Origin: an archaeon
Lineage (GTDB): Archaea; Micrarchaeota; Micrarchaeia; Norongarragalinales; UBA97
Assembly (NCBI GenBank): GCA_020057405.1
Contig: JAGVFW010000007.1
Location: forward strand, 1 to 59,371
Reading direction: 5' to 3'
DNA length: 59,371 nucleotides
Shown here: one piece after another, positions 1 to 12,800 of the stretch
Numbering within the stretch: the first letter of the stretch is position 1
Layout: every line of letters starts with the position of its first letter
Made by a program: the position numbers and the translations under genes
The notes under the pieces: model-generated
The model's input: the letters and a program-made list of their open reading frames with translations, nothing else
Databases searched by the model: none
Told to the model about the DNA's origin: nothing

Positions 1-360
1 GTTGTTGTAGCGGAAGAGGTTGCTTGCAGTGCCTGAAGCGCCAGTGGCGCCTTCGCCGACGGTGTTGTTGTAGATGGTGGCGTTGACTTTCGAGATGTCA
101 GAATAGCCGTTGGTGTCTACTATAGTGCAGTTGCACCACACGCGGGTGGTGGTTGCGGCAGTCAGCGTGACGGCATTCTGGCCTGTTCCGCTGACATAAC
201 ACGTGCCCATGACTGGCGCCTGGTTTCCGATAGTTGTCTGGGTTGTGGCCGAACCTTGAGCTGCGGCTCCAGTGATGTAAGGGTAGAAGAAGAACATTGC
301 TGCAACTGCGATTGCCGCGAGTGCAATTGCGATGAATGAACTGGAACCGTTATTTGCCAT
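1..360 (-). CDS. Secreted or membrane-anchored surface protein, N-terminal part (3' end outside window)
   Basis: An open frame of 120 codons runs from an ATG at 360 off the left edge of the window. The ATG has a GAGGTG ribosome site 5 nt upstream and a TATA-like GTTTAAAAG near 408. Residues 9-28 form one hydrophobic segment followed by an Ala/Gly region, which fits a signal peptide or signal anchor. The exported part is Thr/Ser/Asn-rich with several N-glycosylation sequons (NCT, NAT, NNT), the same composition as the giant surface protein encoded next to it in the same direction. I recognise no domain in the visible part. It is probably another extracellular adhesin-like or pilin-like protein, but the missing C-terminus prevents a firmer call. 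Confidence 0.75.
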   Translation of the reverse strand, partial: MANNGSSSFIAIALAAIAVAAMFFFYPYITGAAAQGSATTQTTIGNQAPVMGTCYVSGTGQNAVTLTAATTTRVWCNCTIVDTNGYSDISKVNATIYNNTVGEGATGASGTASNLFRYNN

Positions 361-418
361 TTGAGCACCTCAATGTAACAATCTTTACTACTGCGAACTT
401 CTGCTTTTAAACTTATCC

Positions 419-769
419 TTAACCTGTTGGCGTTGCTTCGCCTGCGGGCGGCTGGGGCAAGTCCGCTGGCGTTTGCTCGTTTATTACCTGTACCTTGGTC
501 ACGATGCTTTCAGGATTGTAAACGCGAACAACTGTCTTGATTGCCTGCATGCTGTAGTCCCGTGCTGGTACGACTGACGCGACTCCCTTGCCTTCAGACC
601 GGGGAGCGGATAGGACGTAAGACCAAACCAAGAGCGCGGCTATCGCAAGGATGACGAAAACGCCGACTGCAGTGCGAGAATCGACGAATTGATTGGAGGA
701 AGGGGCGGGGTTCAGGCGCGTTTTGCGAACCGATTTAGATAGCTTGGCCCGCTTTGTCTTTCTCTTCAT
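419..769 (-). CDS. Small single-pass membrane protein, unknown function
   Basis: This 116-aa protein has a strongly basic N-terminus (many Lys/Arg in the first 20 residues), one transmembrane segment at about residues 33-54, and an external region ending in a Pro-rich tail. The basic tail before the membrane segment predicts an inside N-terminus. A TATA-like TTTAATAAG lies about 27 nt before the ATG, consistent with its own leaderless transcript. It lies between the giant surface-protein gene (upstream on this strand) and the truncated secreted-protein gene, so a role in assembling or anchoring surface structures is possible but is only inferred from position. No family recognised. Confidence 0.7.
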   Translation of the reverse strand: MKRKTKRAKLSKSVRKTRLNPAPSSNQFVDSRTAVGVFVILAIAALLVWSYVLSAPRSEGKGVASVVPARDYSMQAIKTVVRVYNPESIVTKVQVINEQTPADLPQPPAGEATPTG

Positions 770-895
770 AGCAAGAATTCATTTGACCGTGCTTATTAAA
801 GATTAGCATTGGCCGGGGGGGGGAGAACCTGCATTTGCCGATTAAGGCCTTGCGGGACAGGCTGGATTTTCTTCCACTTTTATTCCGGGCGCAGA

Positions 896-3800
896 TTAGC
901 TTTGGCTTGCGACAAAGTCGATAAAGCCGTTGTAGGTGTCGGCGATAATGCCGCTTGGTACGTGCAGGTCAAAGTAGTGCGTGCGGTTTGATGTCAACGC
1001 AACTGTCGCTACTGCGAGGTCATAAGACGAGTTTGGCGTGCTGTCGCCGCCGCGCTCGGTAAACGCCGTTTCGTCGGACATTGTGGTGTCCCAGGCGTAT
1101 TTGATGTTGTCAAAGGTGATGTTCCTGAAGTTTGGCGTAGGGCCAGTGAGGTTGGTATCCTGGTAGGTCATGTCGAGGACGGTGTTGCCCCAGTTAGTCA
1201 CGTTGAGGGATTGCGCCGTTGAGGTGCCGCCCGGGCTTATCGTGCCGAAGGCAACCGCCGACGGGTTGACGGTTATTGCGACGAGCGTGTTTACTGTTGC
1301 AGTCGTGGTTCTCGAAGCCGTGCTTGCGGCGGCGTCGCTTGCGTTAACCGTACACGACCAGCTGCCGGCAGGGTAGAAGTACCGCATTTGGAAGCTGCAG
1401 TTTGCAGTGCCGCCTGTCGAGTTGGCAGAAACGGTAGAGCAGCTGGCGTTGTAGATGCCGATGCGCTGGTACGACGCGTTGTAGAACGACAGCGTCACGT
1501 TTTTCAGGAAAGCCGAGTAGTTGCTTGAGGTGGCGTTGAAGCTCGCGCGGAACTGGGATATCTTGCCAACCGCTCCCGTTACCGAGGCATTGCCGTTGCC
1601 GTAGTACTCCTGCGTCCACGCGCTCCAGTTGCTTTCCTGTCCCGAGCCGTTTGAGGGCGCTCCCTGGCCGTAGAGTGCGGTGATTTCTGCCGCGGTGATG
1701 CTTCGGTTCCAAATCTTGACGGCGTCAATCGAGCCGTCCCAGTAGTTGTTGGAACTTCCGGTTATTTGCTGTGGCGAGCCTATGCGGACATTCACGGCTG
1801 GAACCGTAGTCCACGTGGCGTCAACGTAGGGTGTTGAGTTCACCAGGCTGCCATCAACATAGACGCTCATGTGCGTGAGGTTGTACTGCCCTACTATGAA
1901 GTGCCATAGGTTGTCGTTTATTGCAGGCCCTCCCGCCGCTATTTGGTAGACGGTGCCCGTGTAGGCCATGAATCCGGCCTTGAAACTCGAGTTCATCAAG
2001 AGGCCGCCGTAGACGTAGAAGTTGCCGGAGACTTCGCTGTTCGGTTGTCCAACTATAGCCTTGCTGCTGGCGACTGCCGAGCCCGTCTTGACCCAAGCTG
2101 CGTAAGTCACGCCGGACTGGTTGAACCATCCAGCTGGAATCGTAAGCGAAGTTAAGGCTATTTGTCGTTTTACCCCGCCAAAATCAAGGCACCGCCCAAC
2201 TACGCAGCTTGTAGTGTTGAGCGTCGGGAATAAGCTCGCGTTCGTGGTGTTGGCGAAAGTGGCAATATACCCTTTTCCGCTTAGGTCCAAGCTTTTCAAA
2301 GCTTCAGTCTCATTGCCGGAACTGTCGCCCAAGTCCCACCAACCAACAAGCTGCGAATCGTTGAACGTGTAGTTCTTGGCTCTGAAAGCGAGGCTCACGT
2401 TGGTGAAGTTGTGGATGAAGCCCTCGTTGCCGCGGTTGTCGCTGTTGTTCTCCCAAGCAATTAGTTGGCTTATTTCGCTTGATGTAAGGCTGCGGTTCCA
2501 GATGTGGAGCTCGTCAACCGAACCGTTGTAGAAGGATGAACTGGCGCCTCTGGCGCCAACGCTCAGCAGGTCTGAATTGTTGATGTCGCCCGCCATTATG
2601 GTAAAGTTGCCGCTGCCTACCATCGTTCCGTCAACGTAAAGCACTATAGACCTGTTGGTTAGTTGCGTTCCGTTGACAACGCCAGCAACGTGGTGCCAGC
2701 CTCCGCCGCTTATGTCTCCGCCAGTAACTCCGGGATTGAGCGTGCCGTTGTAAATTAAGAACCTGACTTGCCTCGCGCTTCCGGACGGTAGGCTTCTGAA
2801 TGCAAACGGGTATCCTCCGTTGCCCGCCCACTTTTCTACAAGCGCACCGTTTGTGGCACTCTGGTTGTCCTTTACCCAGAAGGCAATAGTGTATTCGTTC
2901 GTGCGGTTGAAGTTTAGTTCGCCGTTTTTCAACCGCAGGAACTGGTTAAAGCCGTTGAATTGGAAACAGCCGCCAATCTTGCAGGAATTGTTGAAGATGG
3001 GCGTTGCGGCAACCGTTCCGTTTCCAAGCGAACCCGAGTTGTTGAATCGGCTGGAGTCTTTCGTGTCGTTCTCAAAATGCAAAGAAGCGATTACGACATC
3101 CTCTGCGTTCAAGCCCGCCGCCTCAAACCAGCTCCAGTTAGCCTGCGCTAGGGTGGTTCCCGAACTGGCGCCGCTTGGCCGAAGGGGTGTGCTGAAGTAA
3201 GTGCCGTTGGTGGGGGTGAATGAGTTTGACCGGTAGGGGCTAAACACGCTTGCGCTGTCGTTGACGACCGTGTTGTTCATCACGCCAAGCGACAAGTTGG
3301 CCGTCCCGTACGCGGATAGTTTAGTGTAGAGCGCGGTTTCCTCTAGGGTGCCGGAAGCGGTTGCGCTGCCAAAGCCGTTGAAGTCAATTAGCGTGGACCA
3401 GCAGGCGATAGACGTGTTGTCTGGCCCCGGGGTAAGGTCGATTGTCGCGGGGCCGACGGTGACTGACCCAAGATATAGCCCGTTGTTTGAGAAAGTAATC
3501 CACACCGTCTGGCTGGCGTTCATCGTCGCGTTTGTCGTATTCGTGTTCGAGTAGTTGACTGCAGTGAGCACGTGCGGAGTGTAGTTGGCGTTCACCGTGT
3601 TGTTGCCGATAAACTGCGTGACTGTGAACCAGCCGGTCACGCCAGTCGAGTCGGTAACAAGATTGCTGAGCAGCGGGTTCGTCGTCGCCGAAGTGGCGTT
3701 GGTGATGTTGACATAAGCGCCCGGAATCACGGTGTAGTTGCTCCAGGTGACGTTCGCGCGAACGAACCAGTCTATCGTTAGGTTGTTGTTGGCGCTGACA

Positions 3801-6800
3801 TCCCAGAGGACCGCGCTTCGGTTAAACGTCGTGTTAAGCAGCCGCAGGTCGGAACTTGTGGACATGTTGATGTCGAAGTAGCCCGCGTCGCAGCCCGCGG
3901 TGCAGTAGTTGATGGTGCCGTTTATGAACTGGTTACCAAGCGCGTTGTCCGCCTTGATGCCGCCGGCCCGCGATGTTATTGTCGTATTGGTGAAGTTAGT
4001 TGCATAGGCGTCCTGCATGTACACGCCGTACGCACCAGTGCCGTTTGTGGAGATGGCGTTGCCGGTGAAGTTGATGTCGGCCGGCGGGAAGGTTCCCGTC
4101 TGTCCGTATATGCCGTGTGCCGAAGTGCCGTTAGTCAGGATGTTGTTGTAGGAATAGTTCACGAACTGCTGGGCGCTTCCAAGCGAAGTTAGGTAAATGC
4201 CATAGCTGCTGGTGCCGAAAGTCTTGAGGTAGTTGTAGCTGATGTTGTTGTTGGTGCCGTCCTGCCCGTGGAGGGCAGTGGCAGACGTTCCGTTGGTGAT
4301 GAGGATGTTGTATTCCGCCACGTTGTCGCTGTTGCCGCTGGTGCATTTGGACAGGGCCAGCGCGTTTGCGGAGGAGCCGTTGGTGTAAATCGTGTTGTTG
4401 GAGAGTATGCCGTTAGTTGACCCGCAGTCTGAAATTCCGTTTGACGAGGTGCCGTTGGTGACAATCGTGTTTTCGGTGATTATTGGCGTGCTTTGGCTAC
4501 TTGCTATTGAAATGCCGTTTGAGTTGTCTCCCCACGTCGTTATTGAATTGCGGGTGACGTTGAACATCATGCCGACCGAAGAACTGCCAGTGGCGATGCC
4601 GGGTGCGCTTGCTCCCCGCGTTACGATGGTGTTACCCGTGACGTTCGCCTTCGCGTTTGTCGGGAAGAGTATGCCGTTTGCGGAGGAGCCGTTGGTGGTA
4701 ATCGTGTTGCTGATTATCCAGTTGTTCAGTGAGCTTATGCCGACGTTTATTCCGACCGCGTTCGAGCCGTTGGTGTAAAGCGTGTTCGCGGTGATGTTGG
4801 TAGAGTTGGTTGTCCTAAGGCCGATTGCGGGCGAACGCGAGCCGTTTGCAGTAAGCGTGTTTGCGAAAATGGTGACCGAACTGGAGTTGGTGATGTTTAG
4901 CGCACCTGCAGTCGTGCCGTTGGTGACAACCGTGTTTAGCGTGATGTTGAGCGTACGGGTATTGTTGAACAGGATGCCAATCGAGCTGGCGCCGTTTGTC
5001 AAAATCGTGTTGTTGCGTATCGTCAGGTTAATCGCGATGTTGTTTCCCGTGCCGTTCAAGTAGATGGCGCTTGAGTTCTGGCTGGTTCCGTTCTGGACGA
5101 ACGTGCACCCTCGGATGGTGATGTTGTCAAAGCCCTCGGCGCTGAAGTTCACGCCCAAGCCGATGCCGGTCTGGGCGTAGAAGACGTTGTACCCCAGGCA
5201 GTCTAGCGTGACATTGGGGCTGGTGATGGTAAAGCAGTTGGCGTCTGAAGCTACGTCGGTTGTGAGCGTGTAGAGCGAGTTTTCAGCCTCCTCTGCCCCC
5301 CGATAGGCAAGCGCTCCGCAGGTTTGTGATGTTGCGGGAGTGACCTGCGTCAGGGCCACCCAGACGGTCTGAGACCGGTTGACTGTCGCGTTAGTGCCGT
5401 TAAACTGCCACGTGCCCTGCGAGTAGTTGGTTGCGGAGAAGTTGTGCGGCGTGTAAGTGACGTTGGCCGTGTTGTTGCCGAAGAATTGCGTTACGACCCA
5501 CCAGGGAGTTGCGCCGTCAGCGCCCGCGACGAGGTTGAGGAACATCGGGTTTGTCGTCGCGCTCGTCGCGTTTGTGACATTGACGTTGGCGCCGTTGATT
5601 GGCGTGGAATTCGTCCACGTTACGTTCGCCCGCGCGTACCACTGGATGGTCAGGTTGTTTGCCAATCCGGCTCCCCAGTTGATGGCGCTTTGGTTGATTG
5701 TCGTGTTAAGCAGCCGCAGGTCCGAGTTTCCAGTCAGGTTTACGTCAAAGTAGTTCGCGTCGCAGCCGGCAGTGCAGTAGTTGATGGTGCCGTTGACGAA
5801 CTGGTTGGCGTACGAGCCGTTTGACGCAATTGCTCCGGCCCGCGATGTTATCGTGGTGTTTGTGAAGTTGACTGCCGTTGCCCTCTCGAGCAGGATGCCG
5901 TAAGCGCCAGTTCCGTTGGTTGAGATTGCGTTGCCGGTGAAGTTTATTATCCCGACCGTGCCGCTTGAGGCGGCCACGTAAATGCCGTGCGCGTAAGAGT
6001 CGTTGGTCAGGATGTTGTTGTAGGAGAAGTTGACGAAACCCTGCGTGGTTGTCCGAATGACGTAAATTCCGTAGCTTTGGCTGCCGAAAGTCTTGATGTA
6101 ATTGTAGCTGACGTTCACTCCGCTTCCGTCGGATTCGTAAATTCCCTGGGAGCCGGTCGCGTTTAGCTTGATTTGGTTGCCCTCGATTGCCATGAGCGTG
6201 TTGCCGGAGATGCTTGTGAAAGACTTGATTGCTATGGCGTTCGTGCCGTTTCCTTGGATGGTGTTGTTGTTTATGATTCCTCCATCCAATTGTGCAACCG
6301 AGATTCCAATCGAGCCCGTGTTGTTGAGGAAGATTGTGTTTTCAGTAATGTACTTGACTGTCGTAGTGCCGCCGCCGCTGATGCCGGTTTCACTTGTGCC
6401 CAACAACGTAATTCGGTTACCAGTTATGTTGCCTGCCACGTTGATTCCGCCCGCGGTGGCACCCCGGAGTACTATGGTGTTCGAAGTAGCATTTACGACG
6501 CCAGTGTAAGCCCCAGAAATTGCCGAGCCACCCGAGCCATTTGTGCTAATTACGTTTCCTGTTACGAACATCGTGGTGCCCGTGTTTCCATTCGATATGG
6601 TAATTGCCGCGGCGCCGGTTGAGTTGATGTCGATAGTGTTTCGTGATATGTTAACGGCCCCGAAGCCTACCGTGCCTCCGGCCGATATGTATATTCCGTA
6701 GATGGTAGGCGAATTCGAGCCGTTTATCCGGATTGTGTTGCCGGTGATGTTTTCGCCAGTGGCATACATGCCGAATTGAATTCCGGTGGATGTATTCGAC

Positions 6801-9800
6801 ACTATGCTGTTGCCGGTGATGTTCGTGTAGTTGTTGCTGGTTTTGAAATAGATGGGGACTGCGTTTGTCGCGTTTGTCGTCATCACGTTGGTTGCAATCC
6901 AGATGTAGGATGAGTTTGAATAGTTTAGTGCAACGGCCCCCCAGCCGGTTGTCGTGAAAATGTTGCCCGTGACGTTCGTCTGGTTTGAATTTTCAATCTG
7001 AACGCCGACCGACTGGAGCGAGTTGGTCCTGAACGAGTTGTTGTAGATTGTTATGTTCTTTGAGGCATCTGTTGGCGTGCCGTTGAAGTAAATGCCGGTC
7101 GAGTTGGCCGATGTGGAGTTCTCCCAGAAGTTGCATCCCTGCACAGTGATGTTGTCAAGGCCGGTTGTGCTGAAGTTGGCCCCCATGCCGGTTCCCGATT
7201 GAGCGTAGTAGACGTTGTATCCGAGGCAATCGAGCGTAATGTTCGGAGTGGTGAAGGTAAAGCAATTGCCGGCCGAGGCAACGTCGTTTGATAGGGTGTA
7301 GAGTGAGTTTAGGCCGCGTTCGGCGCCGTGGTAGGCTAGGGCGCCGCAGGAGGAGGGCGTGGTTTGCGAGAGGGTAATCCAGACGGTCATGCTCGCATTC
7401 ATGGTGGCGTTCGTATTGTTCAACTGCCACGCGGACTGCGAGTAGTTCACGACCGTGAAGTTGTGGGGCGTGTAGCTGAAGTTGGCCGTGTTGTTGCCTT
7501 CAAACTGCGTAACTAGCGACCAGGCGGTCGCGCCGTCGGAACCGACGAGAAGGTTCGCGTGCATTTGGTTTCCTGCAGCGCTTGTGGCATTGGTGATGTT
7601 TACCCGGGCCCCGACTATGGGTGTGTAGTTGGTCCAGGTGACGTTCGCCCGCGCGTACCACCGGATGGTCAGGTTGTTCTTTGTGCCGGAGCCCCAGCTT
7701 ACTGCACTCTGGTTGAATGTTGCGTTCACCGCGGTTAGGTTTGAATCGTATTCAAGGATGAAGTCGGCGTAAGTCGATGCGCATGCGCCGCACCTTATTA
7801 TCGAGTCCATTTCCAGCGTGTTGTTGCGGGAGCTCCTTGTGGAGTTGACTCCGCCGGAGTTGGCTTGCATGGTGTTCAAGCTAGAGTTGGTGCCGTTGCT
7901 TGCGAAGAGCAGGAGTGCAAAGGCAGCTGAACCCGTGGCGTTGAGCGTGTTTGATCTGATTATCGCGAAATTGGAGTCGCGGGCGTAGAGCGCCGAGCTT
8001 TCGGCGCCGTAGGTTCTAACGCGGTTAAACGTGATGTTGTTGAGTGGCGCTGTCGTCAGGTTGATGCCGCTGGAGTTGACGCCGGTCGTGTTTATCGTGT
8101 TGCCAATCACTACGTTGCCGGTTGCAGAACTCCCGAGCAGCACGATGCCGGAGGACAGGTTGCCGGTGGTGTTGATTGTGTTGGACTGGAGGATGTTGTT
8201 GTTGCCTTGAACTAGGATGCCGTGGCCGAGCGTGCCGGTGGTGTTTATTGTGTTGAAGCGGATGGTGTTGTTGTTAGCGCTGGTCCTCAGCCATATTGGA
8301 TGCCCTATGTTTCCAAAAGCAGGGCTCGCCGTGTCGAAAACAAGGTTGTATTCAAAAGTGTTGTTGATGACGGCCTGCCCGCCGGTTTGATATCCGTTTG
8401 TCGAGCCTCCGGTAACGGTAATGTTATTGGCGCGGAATGTGTTGCCGTAAGCGGTGCCGCCGTAGCCGATTGCCGAATAGCCTGCAAACAAGTCCATGAT
8501 GTTGTTGGACGCGAAGAACGTGTTGTGGACCGCCTCCAGCTCAAGGGCGACCTCGCCGGCTATGTGCGTTACGTTGTTGCTCGACATGTTCGAGTTTGAA
8601 ACGAAGGTCATGAGGACGTTGAACGTGCGGAAGGGCCAGTCGCCGTTGGAGACCAGCGTGTTGTTGTATATTGTGATGTTGTTGGAGTAGTCGCCGGAAG
8701 CCCCGGTTATGTTGAGGGCGGTCGTAATATTCATTACACTGCTGTTGGCATCGAAGATGCAGCCCCTTATCGTGACATTGTCAAGGCCCAATGTGCTGAA
8801 GTTGACGCCGGAGCCGTTCAGCGTCTGGGCGTACCTTATCCTGTGCCCAAGGCAGTCTAGCGTGACATTGTTTCCTGCGATGGTGTAGCACGTGCCTGCT
8901 GCAGTGAGGTCGGCGCCGACGGTGTAAAGGGTGTTCCAGCCGTCAGTGGCTCCGGTGTAGTAAAGGGGTCCGCAATTCGTGGTGGGCACTGAAGACAGCG
9001 TAATCCATACCGTCTGGGTCGAGGTGACGCTCGCGTTGGTGGAGTTGAAGTTGCTTATCGTCCCTGCCGTGAGGTTGTAGGCGGTAAAGTTGTGCGGCGT
9101 GTAAGTGACGTTGGCCGTGCTGTTTCCAATAAACTCGGTTACGAGGAGCCATCCGGTGGCGCCGGTTGAGTCCGCCGGCTGGTTGAAGTGCAGCGGGTTT
9201 GTGGCCGGGTTCGTCGCGTTGGTGACATTGACGAAGGCGCCGACTATCGGCGTGGAGTTAGTCCAAGTCACATTCGCGCGGGCGTACCATTTCTGCGTTA
9301 TGGCATTGGCGGTGCCGAATTGGTAGCTTATTTTCTTCGGCGGAATTTCGGTGTTGATCTGGGTGGTGGTGTTCGTCAGGGTGGCGTTTGAATCAAGCGT
9401 TACGGCTACGCTGACTCCGCTTGTAATGCTCCCGATTTTTATCGTGTCGTTGGTGAACGTGCTCAGTCTCGAGTTGGTGAGGTTTAGCATAGTGGACTTT
9501 CCGTTGCCGTCAATGACATCGTATGACGAGGCGGTGTAGTTGCTTCCGTTTAAGTAAAGCGAGTAGGGCCCGATTGCCCCAGGCCTGAACGTGTTGTGCG
9601 AGAGGGTGTTGTTCAGCGAGTTGTAGAAGTGCGCGGCGTGGGCTTCGCCGGTGCCGGCGGTTGTGACTGTGTTGTTGGTGTAGTTGCCGTAGTGGCTTGC
9701 GGAGGCGTAAATGCCCATCGCTTGGGCGCCGTAGGTGTAAACTGCGTTTTCGCTCACGTTGCTGCCATCTGCAGCTCCAACTCCGGAGTTGCCGTCGATG

Positions 9801-12800
9801 TAGACGCCGTGGGCGGTAGTGCCGCTGGTGTTGACCGCATTGTCAGTCACGTTGGCCCAGTTCGCGGCGGCTAGATAGATGCCGTGGGAAGTCGAACCCG
9901 TGGTGTTGACGGAATTTCTCCACACGACCGTGCTGTCAACGGTTCCGCCTTGGTTTTCTATCCTGATGCCGGTGCCGGTTGCGCCGAAAGTGGAGACTAC
10001 GTTGCTCTGGATTGTGTTGCTGTTGCAGTTGCCGCCGTCGCTTGCGCAACTAACCCCTATGCCATAGCCCGTGGTTGCGTTGTTTTGGACCAGGTTGTTT
10101 TCAATTATGTTGTTTTGTACCGCGGGACCGCCGAATGCGTAAATCCTGATGCCGGCGAGGCTCGAGGCGTTTGCGTATACGGTGTTTCGAGACACCAGCT
10201 GCGAGCTGGAATCGCCTATTTGGATTCCATCCCCGCTCTGCGTTCTGACCGTGTTGAAGCTGAAGTTGTTAACGGTGCTGAGGGAATTTCCGTAAATTCC
10301 GTAGGCGATGCTTCCGTTGGTGCCTATAGTGTTGAAGTCAACCGTGTTGCTGCCGGCCTGATAGAGTTGTATGCCATAACTGCTGGTGCCGTTGGTATAC
10401 ACTGTGTTTGATGTGACGTTGCTGGCAAACGAGCTGGACAGCAAGATGCCGTTTGAGGCTTCACTGATAGAGCCGTTGATGTTTATGGTGTTGAGCGCAA
10501 TCCTCTCAAGGTAGCCCTGGTGGATGTAGGCTGCCGTCGAGGTGTTCAAAATGAAGACATTGGACGAGAGGTTGGTGTTGTTCGTCGTTTGCAGGTAAAC
10601 ACCGTATGCCCCTGTCGCGTTTGTGGTAATCGTGTTGTTGGAGATTGTAAGCGAGCTTGAGTTGGTGACGTTGACTGCATGAGCGGAGGCGCCGTTGGTG
10701 TAGATTGAGCTTTTGGATATGTTGACCGTAAGCGTGTTATTCAGGTAGATTCCCGACGCGCCGGCTCCGTTTGTTACAATGCTGTTGTTGAATAGGGTTA
10801 GGTTTGTCGCCTTGTTCGCGGCGGTGCCGTTAAAGTAGAGTGCTGGGGAGTTGCTGGCTGCCGAGTTGTTGCTGATGAAGTTACACCCCCGTATCGTGAC
10901 GTTGTCGAGGCCGGTTGTGCTGAAGTTGACGCCCATGCCCGGACCGGCCTGGCCGTAGTAGACGCGGTGGCCAAGGCAATCGAGAGTTACGTTCGAAGTT
11001 GTGATTGTAAAGCAGTTGGCGGATGCAGCGATGTCGGCACTAAGGGTGTAAAGCGAGTTGAGGCCCTCCTCGGTTCCCCTGTAGGCAAGCGAGTCGCAGT
11101 TGGTGTGCGTTATGGACGACATCGTAATCCAGGCGGTCTGGCTGGAGTTGATTGTCGCGTTGGTGGAGTTGAAGTTGCTTATCGCGCCTGATGTGAGGTT
11201 GTAGGCAGTGAAGTTGTGGGGTGTGAAGCTCGTGTTGACGGTGTTGTTGCCGAAGAATTGCGTTACGGTCCACCACGGCGTTGCGCCGTCAGTACCTGCA
11301 ACTAGGTTGGCAAACATCGGGTTTGTCGCCGGATTCGTCGCGTTAGTGATGTTGACTAGCGCGCCGACTATTGGCGTGGAGTTCGTCCAGGTGACGTTCG
11401 CGCGGGCGTACCAGTCGAGCGTCAGGTTGTTTCCAGTACCCGCTCCCCACGTCACTGCGCTTCGGTTGAAGGTGGTGTTAAGCAGCCGCAGGCCGGAATT
11501 GCCTGACAGGTTGAGGTCAAAGTAGGCGGCGTCACAGCCTGAAGTGCAGGGTGTTATTGAGCCGTTGACGAACTGGATTGAGGCCGAGCCGTTGACCGCA
11601 AGCGCCCCTCCGCGAGAAGCTATCGTGGTGTTTGTGAAGTTGACTGAAGTCGCCTTCTCGATGAGCACTCCGTAAGCGCCTGTTCCGTTTGTCAAAATAG
11701 TGTTGCCGGTAAAGTTCACTTTTGCAACTACGCTTGAGATGTAAATGCCGTGGGCGTAGGAGCCGTTTGTCAGGATGTTGTTATAGGAGAAGTTTACGAA
11801 ATTCTGCGTGGTGGTTCCCGACACGTAAATTCCGTAACCCTGGGTGCCGGATGTCTTGATGTAGTTGAAGCTTACATTCACGTTTGTGCCGTCAACCTCC
11901 CTTATGCCGACGGCGCTCGTGCCGTTTGAGATAATTACGTTGTTGTCAATGCGGTTGTTCGCATTACCGCCAAGGGCCCAACTAACGCTGATTCCATTGT
12001 TTGACGTGCTGTTAGTGTAGATTGTGTTGTTCGAGATGATGACGTTGCTAATTGCGCTCAGGGAAATTCCGTTTCCCGAGCCGTTAATTACGATTGTATT
12101 TCCAGAAATCCAGCCGCCTGCCATGCCGTTTGATGAGGCAAAACCGCTGCCGCCGCCCCAGGTTGTTATCGAGTTTCCCGTGACATTTACCGAAGCAGCT
12201 GCAGATATTCCCGCAGCCGTGCCTCTGGCAACTAGCGTGTTGCCCGTGATGTTGGCGTTGGCGGTTGATGCAACGCTAATCGGGTTTCCCGAGCTATTTG
12301 TCCGCAGCGTGTTGCTTTGGATGAATAGGTTTTGGTTTGAGCCAGAGAAAATTACTGCATATGCCGCAGTCCCGTTCAGGTCAATCGTGTTTTCGGAGAC
12401 GTTTAGGAAGCCAAAGGCCGTGACGGTTTGAATGCCGTTTGACGAAGTTCCATTTGTTACTATTGTGTTCTTGGAAACGTTTTGGTTTACCGCATAGGCG
12501 GCGAAGTAAATGCCGGTTGAGGTGTTGGTATTGATTACGTTGCTCGTAATATTGGAGAAGTTGCTGTTGAGCACGAAAATACCGTAGGCGTTTGAGGCGT
12601 TTGTCGTCATCACGTTAGTTGCAATCCACGAGTAGGTGGAGTTGGTCAGGTTGATGGCATGGGCTGTTGAGCCGTTTGCGGTAAAAGTGTTGCCAGTGAT
12701 GTTCGTCTGGTTGGCTGTTGCAACCTGCACGCCGACTGACCGAAGCGAGTTGGTCCGAAACGAGTTGTTGTAGATTGTGAGGTTGAGTGCCAGCGTGCTA